Below, in pieces: positions 7,484-14,151 of a stretch of DNA of 15,896 bases; position 1 is the stretch's first letter, and each line of letters starts with the position of its first letter. Both the position numbers and the translations under genes were made by a program. This DNA comes from JARDZI01 sp041639705. GTDB taxonomy: Bacteria > Bacillota > Clostridia > Clostridiales > Caloramatoraceae. The notes beneath the pieces are model-generated. The model was given only the letters and a program-made list of their open reading frames with translations, made no database searches and had not been told where the DNA came from. The stretch covers positions 1 to 15,896 of the forward strand of contig JBEQBT010000051.1 of assembly GCA_041639705.1 (NCBI GenBank), written 5' to 3'.

Positions 7484-8803
7484 TTACTTCTTCATCACTC
7501 CCTTTAATTTTATGTACAGCAGATTATATATTGGTACTAGAAAAAGATAAAAAGCAAATGGAATAAACCCAATTCCAACTCCAAGTGTAGTTGCAGGCAC
7601 AAGTCCCGCAATATTCCAGGGTACTGCTGGAGATATTAGTACTGCCGTATTTTCTATATCAACCGCTAGCTCTGTATTGCTTACACCCTTATCTTTATAT
7701 GTCTTTTTAACCAATTGTTCTGTAAGTATTATTGCTAGAGCCTGGGTACATCCAAATGCTGCTGTAATGGTACTTATTATTATTGATGTAATAAATAGTT
7801 CAAATCTAGTATTCGCCTTGCTAATTATTTTATCTAAAGAATTTAGTATTCCTGTTCCTTCAAATATTCCAGAGAAAGCAGAGGATATGATTACAACTAT
7901 TGAAGTCTTAAGCATTGATAGTATTCCTCCACCCCTAATAATTGCATATAAAGGGCTACTACTATCCATTTCATATCCAGTTATGGTGTATTTTATAATA
8001 TCCAAAATAGAACTGTGCTGCATTATAATTCCTAATATTGCTGCTATAATTATACTCGTAAGCATAGAAAGCTTTACATTAACCTTGAAAAAGGAAAAAA
8101 CTAAAATTGATAATGCAGGTAATAATACAACTATGTTAATTTTAAATGCTTCAAGTACTTCAAATTCCATATTATTATTATTTAAACTCAATGGGTACAT
8201 AAAGGATATAACTAGATAAATTATTACACAAATTAAAAAAGGAAACCATGAGGATTTAAACATATTCTTTATATTCACATATAAATCTGTCTCTGTTAAA
8301 TGAGCAACCAAATTTGCACTTGAAGATACTGGTGACATTCTATCACCAAAATATGCCCCTGCTATTATTGCTCCTGCAGCCACATTTGTATTTACCCCTC
8401 CAGCCCTCGCCATAACTATCATTGCAATTCCAATAGTACTTACTGTTCCAAAGGAGGTTCCAAGTAAAAAGGATACAAGGCAGGTTATTAAAAAGGCTGA
8501 TAGTATAAAGTAATTAGGACTTATTAGCTTAGTTCCATAATAAACTATCCCGGGAATAGTCCCTGAAGCAATCCACAGAGATGTTATTGCTCCAATCAAT
8601 ACAAATATCTCAAGTATAATAAAAGACTTCTTGCTGCCCTTATACATCATTTTTAGTATATTCTTGATCTCAAAGCCTCTTTTAATTGATATGCCAACAA
8701 AAATTAAAAGGCTAAGAATTAGAGGATATCCTACAAAAATTCCTCTAGAAACCCCACCTATCAACAACAAAAATGAAATAACAACTCCAACCATTATGTC
8801 CAT
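7484..8803 (-). CDS. NhaC-type Na+/H+ antiporter family protein
   Basis: 439 aa with about 11-12 hydrophobic segments, typical for the NhaC branch of the ion-transporter superfamily. The signature GAYFGDRMSPVSSSANL (149-165) corresponds to the GAxxGDxxSPxSDxT motif of NhaC proteins, and GTSFGTVSTIGIAM (115-128) is also characteristic. A second conserved block lies near TAAFGCTQALAIILTEQL. NhaC members exchange Na+ for H+ across the cytoplasmic membrane; some relatives instead exchange organic acids such as malate and lactate, so the substrate is not certain. ATG 8803 follows GGAGG at about 7 nt spacing. It stands alone: the DUF5685 unit begins about 110 nt downstream, and an inverted repeat element lies upstream. 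I found no convincing terminator. Confidence 0.88.
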   Translation of the reverse strand: MDIMVGVVISFLLLIGGVSRGIFVGYPLILSLLIFVGISIKRGFEIKNILKMMYKGSKKSFIILEIFVLIGAITSLWIASGTIPGIVYYGTKLISPNYFILSAFLITCLVSFLLGTSFGTVSTIGIAMIVMARAGGVNTNVAAGAIIAGAYFGDRMSPVSSSANLVAHLTETDLYVNIKNMFKSSWFPFLICVIIYLVISFMYPLSLNNNNMEFEVLEAFKINIVVLLPALSILVFSFFKVNVKLSMLTSIIIAAILGIIMQHSSILDIIKYTITGYEMDSSSPLYAIIRGGGILSMLKTSIVVIISSAFSGIFEGTGILNSLDKIISKANTRFELFITSIIISTITAAFGCTQALAIILTEQLVKKTYKDKGVSNTELAVDIENTAVLISPAVPWNIAGLVPATTLGVGIGFIPFAFYLFLVPIYNLLYIKLKGVMKK

Positions 8804-8881
8804 TCTAACACCTCCATATAAATAATATCAAAATTCTACATTATAAGCGATAGGTTTAATGAATTAATATTGTGGGACTAT

Positions 8882-9186
8882 ATCATAATTGTGTGGTAAT
8901 ACGTCGTAGGTTTTTTGGTCTCAGGAAACTAAACTACCTACTTCTAAAGACCGTTCCAGCCTGCATATATTGCTTCCCTCAACAAATCCACTCAGGGAGA
9001 AGTTCTAAGCAGAAGCAGACTGCCACAGCCTAAGTGCGTTCGATAACTCGCTACGCTCAAACAATCGAACTTACTAAGGCTCTGTCAGTCTACTTCAGCA
9101 AGAACTTCTTACCCTTCGTTCAATGTTTCGTCCAGCACTATATGCAGGCTTCCACTGACTTAAGCTAAACTATACAGTTTTTTGAG
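8882..9186 (+). repeat. Structured repeat element, copy A
   Basis: About 305 bp, visibly richer in GC than its surroundings and without a credible reading frame. Order along +: terminal box ATCATA-N11-ATACGTCGTA (8882-8908); GGAAACTAAAC; CCGTTCC (8951-8957); a long imperfect hairpin from 8958 to 9150; CACTGACTTA; a small AAACT-ATAC-AGTTT hairpin running into T6; and GAG at the centre of the pair. The long hairpin opens with a 12-bp perfect stem (8958-8969 with 9139-9150), continues as an interrupted stem (about 8994-9038 with 9070-9115), and ends in an apical segment at 9039-9069. Every one of these blocks has a counterpart in copy B read in the opposite direction, so the two are homologous. 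Family not recognised. Confidence 0.78.
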
Positions 9187-9489
9187 CTTAAAAAATCAAC
9201 ATTCAAGAAATAAGCTAGTGCAGGTCAAGATACATTGCCAGAGGAGACATTTAGCGAGCATTAGAGGTTGTTGCCTCACTGATAGTGAGAGCCTTAGAAC
9301 AATTCGACTGTTTGAGCGAATGCGAGTTGTCGAATGTTCTTAGGCTGTCGCTATCAGTGAGGCTTACAACCTCTATGCGCAGCGGTCTAGTCGACGACGG
9401 CAATGTGTCTTGACCGGAACGGGGGTAGAAAACTAAATGTTTAGTTCCTATGTACAAAACTTTACGACGCATTCTTCATATTCTGTGAT
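9187..9489 (-). repeat. Structured repeat element, copy B, inverted to copy A
   Basis: About 303 bp read on the minus strand from 9489. Order: terminal box ATCACA-N11-ATGCGTCGTA (9489 down to 9463); GGAACTAAAC forming its own hairpin with TTTAGTT; CCGTTCC; a long hairpin spanning 9414 to 9224; CACTAGCTTA; and T6 then AAG at the junction. The hairpin has a 16-position outer stem with one mismatch (9224-9239 with 9399-9414) and a ~46-position inner stem with few mismatches (about 9263-9307 with 9330-9374). The apical segment 9303-9334 matches that of copy A. Copies A and B meet at TTTTTTGAGCTTAAAAAA (9178-9195), whose AGCT centre is within 1 bp of the midpoint of the 608-bp pair. Confidence 0.78.
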
Positions 9490-9517
9490 TCATTAACTAA
9501 ATTATGACTGCAAGAAA

Positions 9518-9553
9518 CCAGCCACATGAAATCTCATAATCTCATGTGGCTGG
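9518..9553 (-). terminator. Hairpin terminator of the AEC transporter gene
   Basis: CCAGCCACATGA (9518-9529) pairs perfectly with TCATGTGGCTGG (9542-9553) around a 12-nt loop. On the minus strand it is followed by TTTCTT, a weak T-tract, 10 nt after the stop codon of the AEC gene. Confidence 0.7.
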
Positions 9554-9562
9554 CACCTATAA

Positions 9563-10474
9563 TCATAAAATCAGCATAATTATAAGGGGAATAGTAAGTG
9601 TTGATAGAACTGTTGCTATAAATACAGATTTTGATGCAAAGGCTGAGTTCCCTCCATATTTTTCAGATATTATTGCTGTATTTACAGCTGTTGGCATGGC
9701 GGATACTAATGTTAATACTCCTAAAATCATTCCACTTGCTCCTAACAGCTTTAATATAAAAAACACTGCAATTGGAATAAATATTAGTCTTATAAATGAA
9801 CTGTAATAAGCTGGCACGCTTGAAAAAACTTCTTTAATATTCATTTCCCCAAGCATAGAACCAATTACAATCATAGATAGTGGTGATGTCATACCTCCAA
9901 CCATTTCAAATGTTTTATAAATTGGTCCTGGAATTTTAATAGAAAAAATAAATATGAATAATCCAATATAAACAGACACTGTTCCTGGATTTAAAAGAGC
10001 CTTTTTAATAGTGCTTAAATCCTTTTTCCCTGTGAATAGTGCTACCCCAACTATCCATATTGTTATATTAAATACCATGTTAAATATGGCCGCATAAAAA
10101 ACCCCTTCCTTACCATATATACTCTGAATAATTGGAAATCCCATGTATCCACAATTTGAGAACATAGCTGTAAATAAAAGCACACTTTTAATGTTCTGGG
10201 GATACTTCATATACATCACTCGTCCTATAAGATATGAAATAATAAAGATAAATAATGTATAAACAAAAATCACCCCTGATTTAAAAAGCATATCTATTGA
10301 AAAATCAAAATTGAATGAGGTTATTATCAAAAAAGGAAGTGTAATATTTAAAAGAAGCTCTGTTAGCCCCTTATTAACTTCGTTATTTATAATATTTCTT
10401 TTCCTTGCAAAAAAACCAATTATTATTATTAAAAACAATACTATTATTTGAGTTATTATAGTTTCAAATTTCAT
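9563..10474 (-). CDS. AEC (auxin efflux carrier) family transporter
   Basis: 303 aa with about ten hydrophobic segments in two bundles of five, the standard AEC/BASS-like layout. The conserved C-terminal half contains SAMPTAVNTAIISEKYGGNSAFASKSV, with the paired small and polar residues and the KYGG(N/D)xxxAS pattern typical of AEC permeases. Bacterial members export or import organic acids such as malate; the substrate here is unknown. The frame is open to TTG 10486, but ATG 10474 is chosen because GGAGG lies 5 nt before it, inside the longer version. A good minus-strand promoter lies about 30 nt upstream and a terminator follows, so it is monocistronic. Confidence 0.9.
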   Translation of the reverse strand: MKFETIITQIIVLFLIIIIGFFARKRNIINNEVNKGLTELLLNITLPFLIITSFNFDFSIDMLFKSGVIFVYTLFIFIISYLIGRVMYMKYPQNIKSVLLFTAMFSNCGYMGFPIIQSIYGKEGVFYAAIFNMVFNITIWIVGVALFTGKKDLSTIKKALLNPGTVSVYIGLFIFIFSIKIPGPIYKTFEMVGGMTSPLSMIVIGSMLGEMNIKEVFSSVPAYYSSFIRLIFIPIAVFFILKLLGASGMILGVLTLVSAMPTAVNTAIISEKYGGNSAFASKSVFIATVLSTLTIPLIIMLIL

Positions 10475-10504
10475 GTCTACCTCCAAGTTTTATTCAATCA
10501 TTTC

Positions 10505-10533
10505 ATTATAGAATATTTATTACACAATAACAA
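10505..10533 (-). promoter_or_regulatory. Candidate promoter of AEC transporter gene
   Basis: On the minus strand, TTGTTA (complement of 10528-10533), 17-bp spacer, perfect TATAAT (complement of 10505-10510). The predicted start is near 10498, about 24 nt before the ATG. This is one of the best sigma-A matches in the window. Confidence 0.6.
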
Positions 10534-10552
10534 GTTAACTAATTCCAATAAA

Positions 10553-10594
10553 AAAACAACCTCTGGGAAATATATTACTCCCAGAGGTTGTTTT
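10553..10594 (-). terminator. Strong terminator of the phosphoesterase-HMA unit
   Basis: The arms 10553-10568 and 10579-10594 are perfectly complementary (16 bp, core CCTCTGGGA/TCCCAGAGG) around a 10-nt loop. On the minus strand the stem runs into T7. On the plus strand the flanking sequence also gives TTGTTTT, but no + gene reads into it. Confidence 0.88.
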
Positions 10595-10595
10595 C

Positions 10596-10811
10596 CTAAT
10601 ATGGTTTTCTTACACTGTAGCCTTTTTCCTGGACCACATGCTTTATTTTGTCTACCACTACCTGATTTTCATCATAATAAACGTTTACAATACCATTTTC
10701 GTAATCAATATTTACATCCTCAATTCCTCTTATACCAACTATTGAACTCCTTATGTCCTTTGCGGAGGTTTCATCATGCATAGATGGAACCTTAAAATTA
10801 TATTCCTTCAT
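10596..10811 (-). CDS. HMA-fold small protein lacking the CxxC metal site
   Basis: 71 aa with the beta-alpha-beta-beta-alpha-beta pattern of the heavy-metal-associated domain: YNFKVPSM, helix AKDIRSSIVGI, IEDVNIDYENGIVNVYYD, helix VVDKIKHVVQEK, GYSV. In metallochaperones such as CopZ the first loop reads GMxCxxC; here it is SMHDETSA (residues 10-17), with both cysteines replaced by Asp13 and Ser16. Met11 and His12 remain. It therefore probably does not bind Cu(I) in the usual way and may bind another ligand, serve as a protein-interaction domain, or be degenerate. AAGGAGGG stands 5 nt before the ATG. It starts 36 nt after the phosphoesterase stop, same strand, and a strong terminator follows at once. 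Confidence 0.82.
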   Translation of the reverse strand: MKEYNFKVPSMHDETSAKDIRSSIVGIRGIEDVNIDYENGIVNVYYDENQVVVDKIKHVVQEKGYSVRKPY

Positions 10812-10847
10812 ATTATCCCTCCTTACAATAACTTCTGTAAATTTAGC

Positions 10848-11528
10848 TTATAATATCCTTAAGGGGTTGAAGTTAATTATGTCAGCAGAGGCACAATAAT
10901 ACTCTATTCCGTTATAATTACCATTTATACAAATATTTTTTGAATCATAATGGATATGTCCATATATAAGCTTATGCACATTGTATTCTGATAACAAATC
11001 TAAAAATTCCTGACTTCTGCTCATCCTTGTTACTGGTGGGTAGTGCATCATTACAATAAACTTTTCAAATCCACCTTTTGCTGCACTTTCCAGTGACATT
11101 CTTAATCTTAAAAGTTCTCTACTATATATCTTTTCATCATGTTCCTCAGTTCCGTCTATTGAAATCCATCCTCTAGTTCCACATATTCCATAATCCTCAT
11201 AGCTATAATGAGTATTCTGTATAAAAAACATATCATTAAATAGAGTATTAAGCCTTGAAATAGAACTCCACCAATAGTCATGATTCCCTTTTATTAAAAT
11301 CTTCTTTCCATTTAAGTTGTGTATATATTCAAGATCAGCCATTGCTTCTTCAAGTTTCATTCCCCATGATATATCTCCGGATATAAGGATAGTATCTTCC
11401 TTTGAAACCTGACTATTCCAATTTTCAATTATTTTAATATGATGGTTTTCCCACATTGGACCAAATATGTCCATTGGCTTATCAGTGTTAAACGAAAGGT
11501 GAGTATCCGAAAGTGCAAATAAAGCCAT
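10848..11528 (-). CDS. Calcineurin-like metallophosphoesterase
   Basis: 226 aa, the size of compact single-domain phosphoesterases, with no signal peptide. All metal-binding blocks of the calcineurin-like fold are present in order: DTH (Asp8, His10), GDISW (Asp52), GNHDYWW (Asn82, His83, Asp84), MHYPP (His162) and GHIHY (His191, His193). These ligate a two-metal centre (usually Fe/Mn/Zn) that hydrolyses phosphomono- or diesters. The GNHDYWW and MHYPP variants are common in a clostridial and bacillary cytosolic subgroup whose substrate is not known to me. ATG 11528 follows AGGATG at about 9 nt. It probably heads a two-gene unit with the HMA-fold protein. Confidence 0.92.
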   Translation of the reverse strand: MALFALSDTHLSFNTDKPMDIFGPMWENHHIKIIENWNSQVSKEDTILISGDISWGMKLEEAMADLEYIHNLNGKKILIKGNHDYWWSSISRLNTLFNDMFFIQNTHYSYEDYGICGTRGWISIDGTEEHDEKIYSRELLRLRMSLESAAKGGFEKFIVMMHYPPVTRMSRSQEFLDLLSEYNVHKLIYGHIHYDSKNICINGNYNGIEYYCASADIINFNPLRIL

Positions 11529-11707
11529 AAAATCACATCCTAATAATAATTTCTCTATTCATTTTATAATATTTTTACCGATAATTTAATATGTACAGGC
11601 AATTAAATTTATATTATTTTTCTTTTTGCTTTAAATAATCTATTAAACTTTTTTTGGTATGAATTATTTTATGTTAAATAAAGCATATCAAAAGTATAGG
11701 TGGTATT

Positions 11708-12907
11708 ATGTATGTAAAAAATATTGGTCAATTATTCAAAGAGCAATTTCCACTAAAGCTTAGACTAAGTGAAGGTTCCTCTATTTATGGAAAGATCATT
11801 TCTCAGGAAGGGGAAAATGGTTTAATAAAACTATATGATGGTACTATTATACCTGCAATTTTCACATCTGAGAATAAGCTTGTTAATGATAAGTTTATAA
11901 AATTCATTATTGAACAATTTGATGAGAATGCTATTGTTTTAAAGGTAATCGATGATGATATGAATCCCCAGGGTGATGATTCAATAAATGCTTTAACAAA
12001 AAAGTTGAATATTCCCAGGGAAGAGGGAACTAAAATAATAAAAAGCCTAATAAAATTTAATCTACCTGCTACAGATGAAAATATTATGGCAATATATAAG
12101 AATATTACATTTATAGATAAACTAGGTAAAATGGTTGATTATGATGTAATTTCTTTCTTAAATAATTATATGAAAGGTAATTTTACTCCTGATAGTAAAG
12201 AATTTAACATTGCCAAAGAAATTTTATCTAAATTATTGAAGATAAATACTGATTTTTTATCATTCTTAATTGAAAACGAAATTCCTTACAGTATTGAAAA
12301 TATGCTTAAGTCTTCAGATTTTATAGAAAATAAGTTTAATATTAATGATATAATAAATACATTGAAAAATTTATTAGAAGGGGATAAAAAGGATTTATCC
12401 ATATTATCATTTAGCAATGCTATAAAAGAAATTAAGGATAAGCCTCAAATTTTACAACTTCTTCCAGGTGAAATATTAAATAGCTTTACTGACAATGTGG
12501 AAATACTAAAGCATTTAAGTAATAATTATAATATTTATTTTTTTAATTCCTATAATAATGAAAATATATATAAAAACAATATTATTATAAAAAACAATTA
12601 TAAACCAAATAGTAGTATTGACCCTGATGACGTTAAGGTATTCATAACAGTTGATACCCCAAGTACTGGAATTGTCGAGGCTTATTTGTATAAAAAGGGG
12701 TCAAACCTTACTATCTCAATTAAAACAGAAGATAACCATATAAGTTTATTTAAAAGAAATATTGAGAATCTAAATAAAAGCCTTAAGGATAAGGGGTATG
12801 GTGTTATTAATATATCAGTTGATTCTATTAATCCTAAAACAAATATGGTTTCTTTATCTGATTTCTTTAATGATACAATTTTTAAAGAATTGGACGTGAG
12901 GGTATGA
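11708..12907 (+). CDS. FliK-like hook-length-control-type protein
   Basis: 399 aa, highly charged and Asn/Ile/Lys-rich, with no signal or membrane segment. Residues 2-80 form a beta-rich N-terminal region. The middle is helical and variable. About 313-385 (DDVKVFITVDTPSTGIVEAYLYKKG, then NIENLNKSLKDKGYGVINISV) resembles the C-terminal Flg_hook domain of FliK, which interacts with FlhB to switch export specificity in type III secretion. The assignment is remote and leans on context: the next gene, overlapping by ATGA, is an FlhB C-domain homologue. B. subtilis ylqG-ylqH is a similar arrangement away from the main flagellar operon. The start at 11708 follows AGGTGG. No other flagellar gene is visible in the window. 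Confidence 0.6.
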   Translation: MYVKNIGQLFKEQFPLKLRLSEGSSIYGKIISQEGENGLIKLYDGTIIPAIFTSENKLVNDKFIKFIIEQFDENAIVLKVIDDDMNPQGDDSINALTKKLNIPREEGTKIIKSLIKFNLPATDENIMAIYKNITFIDKLGKMVDYDVISFLNNYMKGNFTPDSKEFNIAKEILSKLLKINTDFLSFLIENEIPYSIENMLKSSDFIENKFNINDIINTLKNLLEGDKKDLSILSFSNAIKEIKDKPQILQLLPGEILNSFTDNVEILKHLSNNYNIYFFNSYNNENIYKNNIIIKNNYKPNSSIDPDDVKVFITVDTPSTGIVEAYLYKKGSNLTISIKTEDNHISLFKRNIENLNKSLKDKGYGVINISVDSINPKTNMVSLSDFFNDTIFKELDVRV

Positions 12908-13161
12908 AAAGAAAAAAAACTGCAGCACTTAAATATGATAATGTTTTCTGCTCTCCTACTGTTACTGCAATTGGTTTTGGTGAAATTGCGGACAGAATAA
13001 TTGAAGAAGCCGAAAATAGCAATGTTCCTGTTATGGAAAACCCCGATCTTGCAGAAAATCTTACAATGCTGTCCATAGGTCAGAATATACCTTTTGAATT
13101 GTATGAAGCAGTTGCAGAAATAATCGCTTTTATTTATTCACTAGATAATAAAAAAAAGTGA
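12904..13161 (+). CDS. FlhB C-terminal-domain homologue (YlqH-like, EscU/YscU family)
   Basis: 85 aa. It corresponds to the cytoplasmic C-terminal domain of FlhB/EscU/YscU alone: AALKYD (7-12), TVTAIGFGEIADRIIEEAENSNVPVMENPDLAENL and IPFELYEAVAEIIAFIYSLD all match that fold. The four membrane helices and the NPTH autocleavage motif of full FlhB are missing; the position just before AALKYD is KRKKT, as if the protein were the post-cleavage fragment made as its own gene. Its ATG overlaps the stop of the FliK-like gene (ATGA), implying translational coupling. The role of such stand-alone FlhB C-domains is unclear; a modifier of flagellar export is plausible. Confidence 0.88.
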   Translation: MKRKKTAALKYDNVFCSPTVTAIGFGEIADRIIEEAENSNVPVMENPDLAENLTMLSIGQNIPFELYEAVAEIIAFIYSLDNKKK

Positions 13162-13197
13162 TATAATATATTATAGGCTATTGAAAGGATGATAAAA

Positions 13198-13965
13198 ATG
13201 GATAAAATTTTCTCAGGTCTAGAAGAACTTGGTTTTAAGAACTTAAATGATGTGGAATTGTACAAGCAGGAAGTTGAAACTCCATCCGAGGTAACTCCAA
13301 AAAATGAAGTCAATATTCTTGATTTTTTATATGACAAATCCTTCGTTTGTCCAGTATGTAACAATGATGTAAGAGTAAGATCAGTTAAAACCGGTAAGAC
13401 GAGACTTATATCAAAGGATACTGATTTAATGCCAAGACACGAACCGATTAATCCAATGTTTTATGATGTTGCCATATGTCCTAGATGTGGGTATGCTGCA
13501 TTGTCAAAATACTTTGATAAAATAAAGCATGAGCAAACTCTTGTAATAAAATCCACAATAACTCCTAAGTTTAAATCAAAGGTTTATCCTGATGTATATG
13601 ATGTGGATATTGCAATAGAAAGGTACAAGCTTGCACTTTTAAACTCAGTTGTAAAAAAATCAAAAATGAGTGAACGTGCATATACATGTCTAAAGTTAGC
13701 ATGGATGTATAGATTGAAGGAGGATTCTGAAAATGATTTGAAGTTTTTAGAACAAGCTCTTATTGGTTTTAAAGAATCCTTTACTAAAGAGCCCTTCCCA
13801 ATCTGCGGAATGGATACATATACATTAGTATATCTTTTAGGAGAATTATCAAGAAGATTAGGTTATAAAGAAGATGCATTAAAATGGTTTGGTAGAGTTA
13901 TAATAACACCTGGAGTAAATCCAAGACTCAAAGAAATGGCAAGGGATCAAAAGGATTTATTGAAA
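13198..13965 (+). CDS. DUF2225 family protein, zinc-ribbon plus helical repeats
   Basis: 256 aa. The N-terminal half has two CxxC knuckles, CPVC (51-54) and CPRC (94-97), which should bind one zinc. The second half (about 125-250) is all-helical with TPR-like spacing (AYTCLKLAWMYRL, NDLKFLEQALIGF, LVYLLGELSRRLGYKEDALKWFGRVI), the standard architecture of DUF2225. The function is unknown; it is soluble and probably cytosolic. The frame also has ATG 13189, but AAAGG abuts that codon, whereas it stands 8 nt before ATG 13198, so I use the latter. It lies 36 nt after the FlhB-like gene and may be read from it or from a local TATAAT at 13162-13167 that lacks a clear -35. A terminator follows directly. 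Confidence 0.88.
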
Positions 13966-13968
13966 TAA
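13966..13968 (+). other. Stop codon of DUF2225 gene
   Basis: The TAA of the DUF2225 gene is at 13966-13968; the gene entry gives the coding codons only. Confidence 0.9.
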
Positions 13969-13974
13969 GCAAAG

Positions 13975-14010
13975 AAGCTACTGCCGTTTATTTGTAGTAG
14001 CTTTTTTTTA
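13975..14010 (+). terminator. Terminator after DUF2225 gene
   Basis: AAGCTACT (13975-13982) pairs with AGTAGCTT (13996-14003) around a 13-nt loop, followed by a run of eight Ts from 14002. It closes the FliK-like/FlhB-like/DUF2225 stretch. Confidence 0.85.
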
Positions 14011-14030
14011 TTTAAAACTCATAAATCTCT

Positions 14031-14059
14031 TTGTAATTTTCTAATAACTGCTGTAAAAT
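14031..14059 (+). promoter_or_regulatory. Candidate promoter of RMD1-family gene
   Basis: TTGTAA (14031-14036), 17-bp spacer, TAAAAT (14054-14059). The -10 lies inside the left half of an inverted repeat, TGTAAAAT-N10-ATTTTACA (14052-14077), so a protein bound there would block or control it. A third TGTAAAAT occurs at 14101-14108. Confidence 0.4.
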
Positions 14060-14151
14060 ATATACATGGATTTTACATCTATATTACGTTAATAATAATA
14101 TGTAAAATATACCACATGAATTATGATTTGCATCCCGAAAGGAATGATTTA

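Larger units (their letters stand above)
8804..9562. other. Gene-free interval holding the inverted structured repeat pair
   Basis: 759 bp between the NhaC and AEC genes. 8804-8881 is AT-rich and holds the NhaC ribosome site and presumably its promoter; a minus-strand TATAAT lies at 8840-8845 with no good -35. 8882-9489 is the repeat pair described separately. 9490-9562 is the 3' flank and terminator of the AEC gene. Confidence 0.8.

Noticed and set aside
7677..8219. 180-aa plus-strand reading frame opposite the NhaC gene
   Set aside because: It is the antisense shadow of a clear transporter gene; its hydrophobicity comes from the complementary strand and no ribosome site precedes it.
8891..8908. 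Possible group II intron 5' end (GTGTGG at the element start)
   Set aside because: GUGYG is only partly matched, and I found no domain V hairpin, no reverse transcriptase and no intron 3' end within the 608 bp.
9251..9472. 73-aa minus-strand reading frame inside the repeat pair
   Set aside because: It lies across both arms and the tip of the copy B hairpin, has no ribosome site, and its sequence is explained by the inverted repeat.
8882..9489. Retron, integron attC or CRISPR explanation for the long hairpins
   Set aside because: No reverse transcriptase, integrase or Cas gene is nearby, and there are no regularly spaced short repeats; the copy-wide homology fits a repeat family better.
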